A stretch of 19,540 bases of DNA from Candidatus Methanomethylicus sp. (GCA_028683025.1 JAJRAB010000085.1:1-19540); one strand, 5' to 3'. Positions 1 through 6,548 are shown, counted from the stretch's first letter. Numbers and translations: made by a program. Notes: generated by a model from the sequence alone, not told the origin.

Positions 1-224
1 CTAATGAAAATAACCTGAATGAGCAAGTTCTTGAAAAGAAGATCAACAGCGCAATAGAAGTAGGGAAAATATTAGGAACCGATCCGATCCTTGTTACCTG
101 TGGAAAGAGGCCTCGTGAAAGCAACATTACAATCCTGCGCATAGATGAAATTAACAAACTGGAAAAGGCTAAGGATCTTGAATCACTTGTGAATAGTGAC
201 GATTATAAGAAGCAGAGCAATTAA
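1..224 (+). CDS. C-terminal end of an unrecognised protein (5' partial)
   Basis: An open frame enters from the left edge (codons starting at base 3) and ends at TAA 222-224, leaving about 73 residues. The piece is hydrophilic and charged, with a central stretch reading GTDPILVTCGKRPRESN that looks like the end of a folded domain and a lysine/aspartate-rich tail ending KKQSN. I do not recognise the family. Codon use resembles the neighbouring genes, so I take it as real coding sequence. Its stop codon interlocks with that of the convergent rnhB gene: bases 221-224 read TTAA and serve both strands. No function can be given without the missing N-terminal part. Confidence 0.6.
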   Translation, partial: NENNLNEQVLEKKINSAIEVGKILGTDPILVTCGKRPRESNITILRIDEINKLEKAKDLESLVNSDDYKKQSN

Positions 225-883
225 CCTGTTAGCGTTTTTTGCAGGTTGCTTTTCATTTCGATACCCGTTATTTTGAAAACTGTTTTCCAAGAACGCCTGA
301 TTATAGGGGGCATCTCTGGATTTATGGCATACTGATCAGCGATGAACTGCCTTGTCTTTTTGTCGTTGGGATACCCTGATCCAAAATCGCCATATCTCTC
401 CCTCAGCATCCCCACCAACCTGTCTCTCGTGGTTTTTGCAATTATCGAAGCTGCTGCGACAGCAGGATAAATGTCCTCCGCGTGATGGACAGAGATGACT
501 TTGACATCGTTCCCCAATCCTGACACTATCCTTCTACGGAACCTTTCACAGTTGATGTCTACGCTGCCTACCTGAACCACTTCAGGTATGAGGCAGTTGA
601 TTATTTTAGCCATGACTTCTGCTTCGAGCAAGTTTATGTTTCTTGATTTTCGAACCCAATCTATGTCGCAGGCTTCAATCACTTCCACATGATGAGCCTC
701 GGCAAGCTCTTTAATCGGCATAACCAGCCTTTCCCTCTTTTTGGATGAGAGCTTTTTCGAGTCCTTGACTCCGATATCAAGGAGTTTTTTTATGTTCTCT
801 TCACGCATCAGAACCCCTGCAATGACCATTGGCCCGATTGCTGGCCCTCTTCCAGCCTCATCAATCCCAGCAATTCTGTTCAA
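221..883 (-). CDS. rnhB: Ribonuclease HII
   Basis: Type 2 ribonuclease H. It cuts the RNA strand of RNA-DNA hybrids and starts removal of single ribonucleotides in DNA; it is a cytosolic, metal-dependent enzyme. The 220-residue length is normal for the archaeal family. Visible landmarks are GIDEAGRG at 6-13 (catalytic Asp8 and Glu9), KDSKKLS at 40-46, Asp109 as the likely third carboxylate, YPAVAAASIIAK at 139-150, GSGYPND at 168-174 and RRSWKT at 196-201. The usual fourth acid (Asp in A-D-x-x-Y-P) is Glu136 here. The start is TTG at 883-881; no ATG lies just upstream, and GGTGG about 10 bases before it can serve as ribosome binding site. The gene is divergent from trm1 and convergent with the partial gene at the left edge. 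Confidence 0.95.
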   Translation of the reverse strand: MNRIAGIDEAGRGPAIGPMVIAGVLMREENIKKLLDIGVKDSKKLSSKKRERLVMPIKELAEAHHVEVIEACDIDWVRKSRNINLLEAEVMAKIINCLIPEVVQVGSVDINCERFRRRIVSGLGNDVKVISVHHAEDIYPAVAAASIIAKTTRDRLVGMLRERYGDFGSGYPNDKKTRQFIADQYAINPEMPPIIRRSWKTVFKITGIEMKSNLQKTLTG

Positions 884-1019
884 CCAGCTATGCCACCATC
901 CCTATTTAAGCTCCCTTCAGAGATTCCATTTTTTTATGCCCCCCTCTTATCTAATAAATATGCTTTAACCCAAAATAGATGAATAGCAGAACATTTAACA
1001 ACAACCGCAATACAGGGAA

Positions 1020-2243
1020 ATGAATGACTCATGGAGTGGCTTGAGGATGGCTATTTTGGACATTGCTAAAATAACCGAAGGCAGAACAGTGCTTGAGGTC
1101 CCGAACCCATCCAAATACACTTTTCAGGGTCAATATGCGCCATTCAAGGCACCCGTATTTTACAACCCACGCATGGAATTCAGCCGGGATATAGCAATTC
1201 TAGCTCTGAGGAGCTTTACCAAAACAAGGAAGGGCCCCCTCCATATCTGTGATCCGCTTGGCGGGCTGGGGGCCAGGGGTGTTCGCTATGCCAAAGAGGT
1301 TGAGGGGATTGAAAAATCAGTGATTGGGGATCTAAACCACGAAGCAATCCCCCTAATCAAAAGGAATGCAATCTTAAATGGTGTAGAAAATCTCGTGGAA
1401 GTTGTCGAAAAGGATGCAAACCTCCTCCTCACAGAGCATGCAGAACCAGGAGGTCGGTTCGATTTTATCGATGTTGATCCATTTGGGCCACCAACACCGT
1501 TTCTGGACTCGGCTATTCGGGCTTTGAAGAATAAAGGGGTGCTCGCCATCACTGCCACTGACACTGCACCCCTTTGCGGTGTCCATACAAAAGCCTGCAT
1601 TAGGAAATACGGCGCTGTGCCACTCCACAATGAATTCTGCCATGAAACTGGCTTGAGGATAATGATTGGAACTCTTGCAAGGGAAGTGCTGAAGTACGAT
1701 TTTGGAGTAGATGTCCTCCTTTCCTACAGTGTCGATCATTATTTTAGGGCTTATGTCCGGGCAACCATGGGCGCCAAGCGGGGCGACTTATCCGCATCCA
1801 AAATAGGCTATCTGCTTTATTGCCCTGAATGCGGCTGGCGTGGAGCTGTAAAGCTGAACTCTCAAATTTTATGCAACTGCGGTGTTTGCGGCAAGCCTCT
1901 CCGGCGAGGCGGTCCCCTTTGGATAGGTGCATTGGCGGATCGGGATTTCTTGGAGGCTCTTTCTGGCCAGGATCTCTCCGAAATGAACACAAAGAAGCGC
2001 ATATCCAAATTCCTAACTATATTGGAGGCTGAGAAGGATATGCCCGTCTCATATTATGTTCTGGACTGGATCTCCAGCAAACTAAAATGTGATGTGCCCG
2101 CCATTGGAAAAGTGATTCAAAGATTAAAGGAATTAGGTTATGATAGCGGGCTCACACACTTTCATCCAAAAGCCATAAAAACAAATGCACCATATGAAAT
2201 AATTTCAGATGTTGTAAGAGAAGCGAAATCTCGACTCCAATGA
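1020..2243 (+). CDS. trm1: tRNA (guanine-26 N2)-dimethyltransferase Trm1
   Basis: Trm1 uses S-adenosylmethionine to methylate guanine 26 of tRNA to N2,N2-dimethylguanosine. The 407-residue protein shows the family landmarks in order: YNPRMEFSRD near 48-57, the SAM-binding loop DPLGGLGARG at 78-87, the catalytic-region motif DVDPFG at 151-156, ATDTAPLCG at 179-187, and a C-terminal zinc-binding region with CPECGW at 268-273 and CNCGVCG at 285-291. ATG 1020 is preceded by a weak CAGGG; an internal ATG at codon 10 (1047) would leave a length closer to some archaeal homologues, so the start is slightly uncertain. A TATA-like AATAAATATG at about 953-962 is a plausible promoter. The gene stands alone, with rps30e under its own TATA-like element downstream. 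Confidence 0.96.
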   Translation: MNDSWSGLRMAILDIAKITEGRTVLEVPNPSKYTFQGQYAPFKAPVFYNPRMEFSRDIAILALRSFTKTRKGPLHICDPLGGLGARGVRYAKEVEGIEKSVIGDLNHEAIPLIKRNAILNGVENLVEVVEKDANLLLTEHAEPGGRFDFIDVDPFGPPTPFLDSAIRALKNKGVLAITATDTAPLCGVHTKACIRKYGAVPLHNEFCHETGLRIMIGTLAREVLKYDFGVDVLLSYSVDHYFRAYVRATMGAKRGDLSASKIGYLLYCPECGWRGAVKLNSQILCNCGVCGKPLRRGGPLWIGALADRDFLEALSGQDLSEMNTKKRISKFLTILEAEKDMPVSYYVLDWISSKLKCDVPAIGKVIQRLKELGYDSGLTHFHPKAIKTNAPYEIISDVVREAKSRLQ

Positions 2244-2250
2244 AAAGCTT

Positions 2251-2259
2251 TTTATTTAG
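2251..2259 (+). promoter_or_regulatory. TATA-like element for rps30e
   Basis: TTTATTTAG lies 8 bases after the trm1 stop and about 38 bases before the preferred rps30e ATG at 2293. An archaeal start site about 25 bases downstream would fall near 2280, giving a very short leader. No Shine-Dalgarno sequence is visible, which suits a short or nearly leaderless mRNA. This is a reading of spacing and composition only. Confidence 0.4.
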
Positions 2260-2292
2260 CTATGCAATCGGTAATCTGCGAGCGTGAATGTA

Positions 2293-2469
2293 ATGCCATC
2301 GCACGGTTCATTGACAAAAGCAGGAAAGGTAAGATCACAAACTCCTAAAGTACCTGCAAAAGAAAGGCACGGATTGACCCCGCGTCATAGGAATAAAAAA
2401 AACTTTTTAAAAAGAATGGTTTATGCATCCCCTGAGGATGAAAAACAAAAGAGAAGAGGAAGAAGATAA
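2293..2469 (+). CDS. rps30e: Small-subunit ribosomal protein eS30
   Basis: A small, very basic protein of the small ribosomal subunit, homologous to eukaryotic S30. The N-terminal block PSHGSLTKAGKVRSQTPKV is nearly diagnostic for the family, and the tail ends in KRRGRR. I start it at ATG 2293 because homologues begin M-P-x-H-G-S; the in-frame GTG at 2284 would add three residues (M-N-V). The product is then 58 residues, normal for archaeal eS30. As I recall, this protein is found in Crenarchaeota and other TACK lineages and the Asgard group but is largely absent from Euryarchaeota, so it is one of the best taxonomic clues in the window. It has its own TATA-like element and a downstream T-tract terminator, so it is probably monocistronic. 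Confidence 0.94.
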   Translation: MPSHGSLTKAGKVRSQTPKVPAKERHGLTPRHRNKKNFLKRMVYASPEDEKQKRRGRR

Positions 2470-2510
2470 TTCTTTTTTTAAGTTTTTTATACTTATTTTC
2501 TAAATTTTTT
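2470..2510 (+). terminator. T-rich terminator after rps30e
   Basis: Directly after the rps30e stop come several consecutive runs of T (2473-2479, 2483-2488, 2495-2499 and 2505-2510) with no strong hairpin. Archaeal RNA polymerase terminates at such T-tracts on the non-template strand. It separates rps30e from speH. Confidence 0.6.
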
Positions 2511-2513
2511 AAG

Positions 2514-2560
2514 GGCATTAACTTTATATATTACTTGCATATTTGAGCGAAATTAATGCC
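2514..2560 (+). promoter_or_regulatory. speH promoter flanked by an inverted repeat
   Basis: A TATA-like TTTATATA sits at 2523-2530. It is bracketed by GGCATTAA (2514-2521) and its exact reverse complement TTAATGCC (2553-2560), which extends to 10 of 11 positions if one extra G is allowed. The left arm falls where the BRE would lie and the right arm near the expected transcription start at about 2552. That geometry would suit a repressor operator, but an 8-bp inverted repeat with this spacer is not rare by chance. Confidence 0.4.
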
Positions 2561-2600
2561 TTAAAAAAATCAAAATGGGCTCGGAGGATCTGGAACAAAA

Positions 2601-2987
2601 GTGAACCAAGCATCATGTATAGAAGAGGAAAAACAGATAGTTGGAAAGCATGTTTATGGAAACCTTTACGGTTGTGATGCCGGTCAAATAAATAACGAAT
2701 CCGCGCTCAGAAATCTAGTTATAGATGCTGCAAAGAAAGCCAACATGACTATCTGGGATACAAAAGCCTGGAAATTCGGCGGTCCAAAGGGTGGCGTTTC
2801 TGCAATTGCATTGATACTGGAGAGTCACATTGCAATCCATACCTGGAATGAATTCCAATATGCAACAGTTGATGTCTTCACATGTGGTGACAAGAGCGAT
2901 CCAAGACAAGCCTTTGAATATATCGTCTCACAGCTGAATCCAAAATCGGTGAAGAAACATTTTGCTGACAGGTCAAGCCATGATTAA
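2601..2987 (+). CDS. speH: SpeH-family pyruvoyl decarboxylase (AdoMet or arginine decarboxylase)
   Basis: A proenzyme that cleaves itself to form a pyruvoyl cofactor. The class normally decarboxylates S-adenosylmethionine to supply aminopropyl groups for spermidine-type polyamines; a paralogous crenarchaeal branch decarboxylates arginine to agmatine instead. At 128 residues it has normal prokaryotic class 1B size. The processing site is Glu74-Ser75 in LESHIAIHTW, with the conserved His80 (5 after the serine) and Cys95 in DVFTCG (20 after the serine), matching the spacing in well-studied enzymes. The start is GTG 2601, with GGAGG at 2583-2587 upstream. The gene has its own promoter flanked by an inverted repeat and a T-tract after its stop. 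Family membership is sure; which substrate is used cannot be decided from the motifs alone. Confidence 0.93.
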   Translation: MNQASCIEEEKQIVGKHVYGNLYGCDAGQINNESALRNLVIDAAKKANMTIWDTKAWKFGGPKGGVSAIALILESHIAIHTWNEFQYATVDVFTCGDKSDPRQAFEYIVSQLNPKSVKKHFADRSSHD

Positions 2988-2997
2988 ACCGATCCGA

Positions 2998-3018
2998 TAG
3001 TTTTTTTTTGTTTTTTAT
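2998..3018 (+). terminator. T-tract terminator after speH
   Basis: Nine T residues (3001-3009) and then six more (3011-3016) follow the speH stop by 13 bases without a hairpin. This is typical of archaeal factor-independent termination. Because the DUF1805 gene begins only 17 bases later, read-through may also occur. Confidence 0.55.
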
Positions 3019-3034
3019 TTTAAACAGATAACTG

Positions 3035-3337
3035 ATGATCCTTTTGATTGAAATCAATGAAATTAAAATTGAAGGAAAGCATTGCATTGGCCTTAAAGTC
3101 TTGATGCCCGATGCACCTCCACTGATAATGGTTCGCGGAGAAAGAGGCGTGCTTTTTTGCGGTTATCTCAATCCCGAGGCAGCAGAGAAACTCCATATGG
3201 CGGCAGCGATCGTTCGAGGAGTTGCTTCGCTTGAAGAAGCACTCGAAAAGCCTGTTGTATACGTTACCAAGCAAGCCGAGGCTTTGGGTGCAACGGTCGG
3301 GATGAGCGGAAAGGATGCGCTCCGCCAGTTCCTTTAG
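3035..3337 (+). CDS. DUF1805 family protein
   Basis: A 100-residue protein matching the small DUF1805 (YunC-like) family found in archaea and Firmicutes, whose biochemical role I do not know. Recognisable features are the N-terminal beta-rich segment with LIMVRGERGVLFCGYL (about 30-45), the helix EAAEKLHMAAAIVRGV, and the C-terminal VTKQAEALGATVGMSGKDAL. There is no signal peptide and no membrane segment, so it should be cytosolic. ATG 3035 lacks a clear ribosome binding site. A TATA-like stretch at about 3012-3022 lies rather close to the start, so it is unclear whether the gene has its own promoter or is read from speH. Its TAG stop (3335-3337) overlaps the TAA stop of the convergent proS by two bases. 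Confidence 0.85.
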   Translation: MILLIEINEIKIEGKHCIGLKVLMPDAPPLIMVRGERGVLFCGYLNPEAAEKLHMAAAIVRGVASLEEALEKPVVYVTKQAEALGATVGMSGKDALRQFL

Positions 3338-4791
3338 TATGAACGGGCGATTCTGATCGCTTTAGTGGCATCTTTACCGCAGAATACGCAGCTTTGACTG
3401 CATTCGACGACCATTTCGTCGTGGTATGGGGTTCCGAGTATCCTGGCATTCATCTTCGCTTCCATCTCCTCACCGCATCCCCTTCCGCCGCACCATGGGA
3501 CTTCCACAATTCCTCCCTTTGAGTCAAGCGTTTTTTGCAGGTCATCCAATGATGTGACCTTGGTCAGCCTCTCAGCCATCCATTTTTTACTCCGCTCACC
3601 CAAGGCTTCATCGACGCTAGCCAGTAGCTTCTTCGTTCCCTCGGCGATCGCGGAAATCGGGACTACCGTTTTCTGCAGGAGATCCCGCCTAACCAGAACA
3701 GCAGTCGCTGCCTCTATGTCCCTGGGACCCAATTCTATTCGTACAGGAGTACCCTTGAGTTCCCAGGCAAAATACTTGTTACCAGGAGTAATTTCTTTTC
3801 TGTCGTCAACTGCCGTCCTAATGCCGGCTGATGTGAGAATTCCCTTGACTTCGTTGCACTTCTTTAGTACATCCTCCTCTTTGCCCTTGTATACAATTGG
3901 AATTATCACCGCCTGGACCGGTGCTACATTGCTGGGCAAATTCATGCCGTTATCGTCCCCATGGGTTGAGATTAGGGCGGCGATGGCCCTCTCTGAGATC
4001 CCATAGCAGGTCTGCCAGACGTATTCATATCCTCCATTGGCTGTCATGTATTTTATGTCAAATGCCTTGGCAAAACCTTGGCCTAGAAAATGAACGGTGC
4101 CTATCTGGAGAACCTTGCCATCAGGCAGTATGGTATCGAATGCAACTGAATACTCTGCTCCCGGGAATTTGTCCCATTCGGGCCTGATTGACTTGAAAAA
4201 AGGAATGCGTAGCCTCTCGAAGATTCTTGAGTAGATGGCAATGCCATCTTGGACTTGGTTCTCTGCATCCTCCCTGGTCGCATGTGCAGTATGTGCTTCT
4301 TTGAATGTGCTTACCTCGCGGACTCTGATCATTGGTCTGGTCGCTTTAGTCTCATACCTGAATATGTTAACAATCTGGAATATCCTGATAGGTAGATCCG
4401 AGTAGGCATTTACCCAGAGCTGGAACATCGGATATATTGCGGTTTCACTGGTTGGCCTGAGCGCCAGTTTGACATCCAATAAATCCCTTCCGCCATGGGT
4501 TACCCAGTAGACTTCATCGTCAAATTTCTTTATATGATCGCCTTCTTTTCCGAGCATATAATCAGGAATGAGGAGGGGGAAAAGCACTTCTTCATGATTT
4601 GCCTTTTCCAACTCATCCCTTATGATCTCGATCACGCCTTTCCTAAGCTTGAATCCAAATGGAGTCCAGATGCCAGTTCCCTTGACTGGATAGCGCGTAT
4701 CATAAACTGGCACTTCTGATAATATCTTATGGAACCAATCGCTATAATTTTCCGCCCATACCTTTCTCTCTGGAGTCTTTGCCAATCTCAT
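3334..4791 (-). CDS. proS: Prolyl-tRNA synthetase, archaeal/eukaryal type
   Basis: Class IIa aminoacyl-tRNA synthetase that charges tRNA-Pro with proline, cytosolic. The 485-residue protein lacks the bacterial editing insertion. Visible are the substrate loop LRPTSE at 111-116, class II motif 2 in FRYETKATRPMIRVRE at 144-159, motif 3 around GISER at 264-268, an anticodon-binding domain from about 290 to 400, and the C-terminal zinc-type domain with Cys434, Cys439, Cys468 and Cys471. It ends in Tyr (IARSY), as archaeal-type ProRS usually does. The start is ATG 4791. GGTGG lies immediately before it, which is too close for normal use, so TTG two codons in is a possible alternative. A TATA-like TTTTTAAG near 4832-4840 (read on the minus strand) suggests a promoter of its own, separate from the nuclease gene 95 bases upstream. 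Confidence 0.97.
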   Translation of the reverse strand: MRLAKTPERKVWAENYSDWFHKILSEVPVYDTRYPVKGTGIWTPFGFKLRKGVIEIIRDELEKANHEEVLFPLLIPDYMLGKEGDHIKKFDDEVYWVTHGGRDLLDVKLALRPTSETAIYPMFQLWVNAYSDLPIRIFQIVNIFRYETKATRPMIRVREVSTFKEAHTAHATREDAENQVQDGIAIYSRIFERLRIPFFKSIRPEWDKFPGAEYSVAFDTILPDGKVLQIGTVHFLGQGFAKAFDIKYMTANGGYEYVWQTCYGISERAIAALISTHGDDNGMNLPSNVAPVQAVIIPIVYKGKEEDVLKKCNEVKGILTSAGIRTAVDDRKEITPGNKYFAWELKGTPVRIELGPRDIEAATAVLVRRDLLQKTVVPISAIAEGTKKLLASVDEALGERSKKWMAERLTKVTSLDDLQKTLDSKGGIVEVPWCGGRGCGEEMEAKMNARILGTPYHDEMVVECSQSCVFCGKDATKAIRIARSY

Positions 4792-4886
4792 CCACCAGCA
4801 GTCTTCAATAGTCCTCTAGGTTTCGTGCCTTTCTTAAAAATCTCTCCTTTTTCCCAGAGTAATAATCCCCTCTTCCAGGCTCCTTT

Positions 4887-6089
4887 TTATTCATCTCTAG
4901 GCACCCCATAAACACCATCATAGCCTGGATCCACTTCAAGCCTATTCTCCCGTACTCTTATTATCGCATTTGCAATATTCTCTCCGCATACTCGGATCAG
5001 TTGATCTTCAGCTGCATCCAGAAGGACACTGAATTCAGTCCCAAGCTCTTTTATGATCTTCCAATACTGGGCTTGAACAGGGGCTGAATAAACATCCTTT
5101 GAAAGAACTGCGGCAATAATTTCGCACAGTGGCATAAGCCTGATAAATTTTTGTGCGCCCTTTGGCACCACACCTTCCCTTCGATCAGCAAGTTGCTCCA
5201 CCCGCTCGGCGACACCAATCGTTAAGCGCTTTCCACAGACAGGACATATCCCCCCCAATCTTACTGACTTCTCCGGGGAAAATGATGCCTTACAGTCCCT
5301 GTGCCCTGACCAGTGGTACTTTCCGTAGGCTGGGTCGACTTCAATTGTGACAACGTCCTCTTTCCGGTTCATGATAGTGTCCACAATGCCTGGGTAGGTT
5401 AATCGCGGCACCTCAAGCCAGTTGGCCTCCCTCCCAATCCTCCAGGGGTTTGGGCTGTGGCTGTCGCTGTTGGAGATGAGCGTAAAACGGTCGAGCGCAG
5501 TCAGCCGCCAGTTCATGGGAGGATCAGACGAAAGGCCTGTCTCCAGCGCATAGATATGAGGAGTTTGATCATCATAGCAGTCCTCAATTCGGTCAACTCC
5601 TCCCTTGGAACCAAAGAGGGAAAACCAAGGCGTCCAAATATGGGCCGGAATTATCATGCAATCCTCGCCAAGTTCCACGACTGCTTCTGCCAATTCAGCG
5701 CCTCTCATGGCAAGATTCGGCCTCCCGTCGCTCCCCAGCTTTCCTTTTTTGGACAACACCTCTGAGAGCTGTTCAGCGATTTCAAGAGAAGGTAAAATGA
5801 TGAGATGGTGGATGCGCCTAGTTTTGCCTTCCAGTTCAAAAGTCGTGCACACCTCGCCAGTTATTATGAACCTTACATGCCCCCCTCCACCCTTCAGATG
5901 GTATATTCCATCAACTGGCTCCAGCGAGTTCCTGATCTCCTCCCTCCACTTCGGATGCGTGAAATCTCCTGTGCCTATTATGTCGAGGCCCTTAGCAGCG
6001 GCTCCCTTGTCGAGGCTGCTGAAATTCATATCTCTGCTCACTGCCATGCTGAATGGGCTGTGAATGTGGAGATCAGCCATTATTTTCAT
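4887..6089 (-). CDS. Endonuclease Q family PHP-domain nuclease
   Basis: A 400-residue member of the TIGR00375/EndoQ family. EndoQ of Thermococcales nicks DNA 5' to deaminated bases (uracil, hypoxanthine, xanthine) and abasic sites, opening a repair route that does not need a glycosylase. The PHP metal ligands are visible: DLHIHS at 6-11 (His8, His10), GTGDFTHP at 39-46, Glu79, His94-His95, HIWTPW at 150-155 and SDSHS at 208-212. A zinc-binding segment follows, with GHRDC (262-266) and ICPVCGKRLTIGV (281-293), then AERVEQLADR. ATG 6089 is preceded by a GGGGGAT Shine-Dalgarno-like sequence at good distance; the in-frame ATG at codon 4 is an alternative. The family is clear. The exact substrate is inferred from characterised relatives, since the family also contains less studied bacterial members. 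Confidence 0.88.
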   Translation of the reverse strand: MKIMADLHIHSPFSMAVSRDMNFSSLDKGAAAKGLDIIGTGDFTHPKWREEIRNSLEPVDGIYHLKGGGGHVRFIITGEVCTTFELEGKTRRIHHLIILPSLEIAEQLSEVLSKKGKLGSDGRPNLAMRGAELAEAVVELGEDCMIIPAHIWTPWFSLFGSKGGVDRIEDCYDDQTPHIYALETGLSSDPPMNWRLTALDRFTLISNSDSHSPNPWRIGREANWLEVPRLTYPGIVDTIMNRKEDVVTIEVDPAYGKYHWSGHRDCKASFSPEKSVRLGGICPVCGKRLTIGVAERVEQLADRREGVVPKGAQKFIRLMPLCEIIAAVLSKDVYSAPVQAQYWKIIKELGTEFSVLLDAAEDQLIRVCGENIANAIIRVRENRLEVDPGYDGVYGVPRDE

Positions 6090-6107
6090 GCCAAATCCCC
6101 CTGGGGT

Positions 6108-6132
6108 GGTGTTTGCTCTCTAGGTGTTTGCT
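6108..6132. repeat. 10-bp direct repeat upstream of the EndoQ-family gene
   Basis: GGTGTTTGCT occurs at 6108-6117 and again at 6123-6132, 15 bases start to start. On the minus strand the copies lie between a TATA-like CTTATGTA (about 6131-6138) and the start codon at 6089, where a repressor could block transcription. A pair this close is only mildly unexpected by chance. Confidence 0.35.
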
Positions 6133-6200
6133 ACATAAGGCTTTTCGATCCCTTTTGGAGCTTTTCCAATCGCGTAAAAACTCGGTTAAATGATAACAAT

Positions 6201-6216
6201 AAACGTTATAACGTTT
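6201..6216. promoter_or_regulatory. Perfect 16-bp palindrome at the ehb operon promoter
   Basis: AAACGTTATAACGTTT is its own reverse complement over all 16 bases, and its centre GTTATAAC can act as a TATA core. A start site 25 bases downstream would fall near 6233, leaving a leader of about 24 bases before ATG 6257. A dimeric regulator bound here would occlude TBP for the hydrogenase-ATPase array. Because it is symmetric and lies in the divergent gap, it could also affect the EndoQ-family gene 110 bases to the left. Confidence 0.5.
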
Positions 6217-6256
6217 TAGAATCTTACAATGAAACAATGATTAAATTGGTGAGCAT

Positions 6257-6538
6257 ATGCCAACCCTGTATGCTCGTTTTTTCAATAATAACAAAAACCT
6301 CTTTTTGAAGGTAAAAGAGGTTGCAGGGAAAGAACATTATTCAGTGTCCCTTGACGATCCTGAAAAAGGGTTACTGCATTTGCAGAAAAAGGTTCGGGGC
6401 AAATCGATCAGGCTCGTGGTTTATGTGGGCAGTGAAAAAGATAGAGGTATTACAGTCAGCATCTTTCCTGGCGATGAGGGTTGGTATATGGATATTGGAA
6501 AACAGTTTATCCGCAGCCTCCATGAGGCAGCAAAATAG
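6257..6538 (+). CDS. Unrecognised 93-residue protein, first gene of the ehb array
   Basis: I do not recognise this protein. It is soluble and mixed-charge, with a short basic N-terminus (MPTLYARFF), no cysteine, no membrane segment and no obvious helix-turn-helix. Alternating hydrophobic stretches such as SIRLVVYVG and GITVSIF suggest a small beta-rich fold ending in a helix (FIRSLHEAA). ATG 6257 has GGTGAG at 6249-6254 close before it. Its stop (6536-6538) lies about 10 bases from the preferred ehbA start, and AGGTGA across its end probably serves as the ehbA ribosome binding site, so it should be co-transcribed with the hydrogenase. Possible roles are an accessory, assembly or regulatory factor for the complex; none can be shown from the sequence. 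Confidence 0.75.
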   Translation: MPTLYARFFNNNKNLFLKVKEVAGKEHYSVSLDDPEKGLLHLQKKVRGKSIRLVVYVGSEKDRGITVSIFPGDEGWYMDIGKQFIRSLHEAAK

Positions 6539-6548
6539 GTGATTGGCT

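Noticed and set aside
1286..1992. Long minus-strand open frames inside trm1
   Set aside because: They lie wholly opposite a strongly supported gene, have low-complexity, cysteine/serine-rich translations without family motifs and no ribosome binding sites. They are shadows of codon bias.
78..2999. A repeated 12-mer AACCGATCCGAT near 78 and near 2988
   Set aside because: About ten pairs of identical 12-mers are expected by chance in a window this long, and the two contexts (inside a gene and after speH) do not match.
5457..6308. Plus-strand open frames across the EndoQ-family gene, one running into 6308
   Set aside because: The minus-strand gene has clear PHP and zinc motifs. These frames have no motifs, and the last runs through the palindromic promoter and into the 93-codon gene in a different frame.
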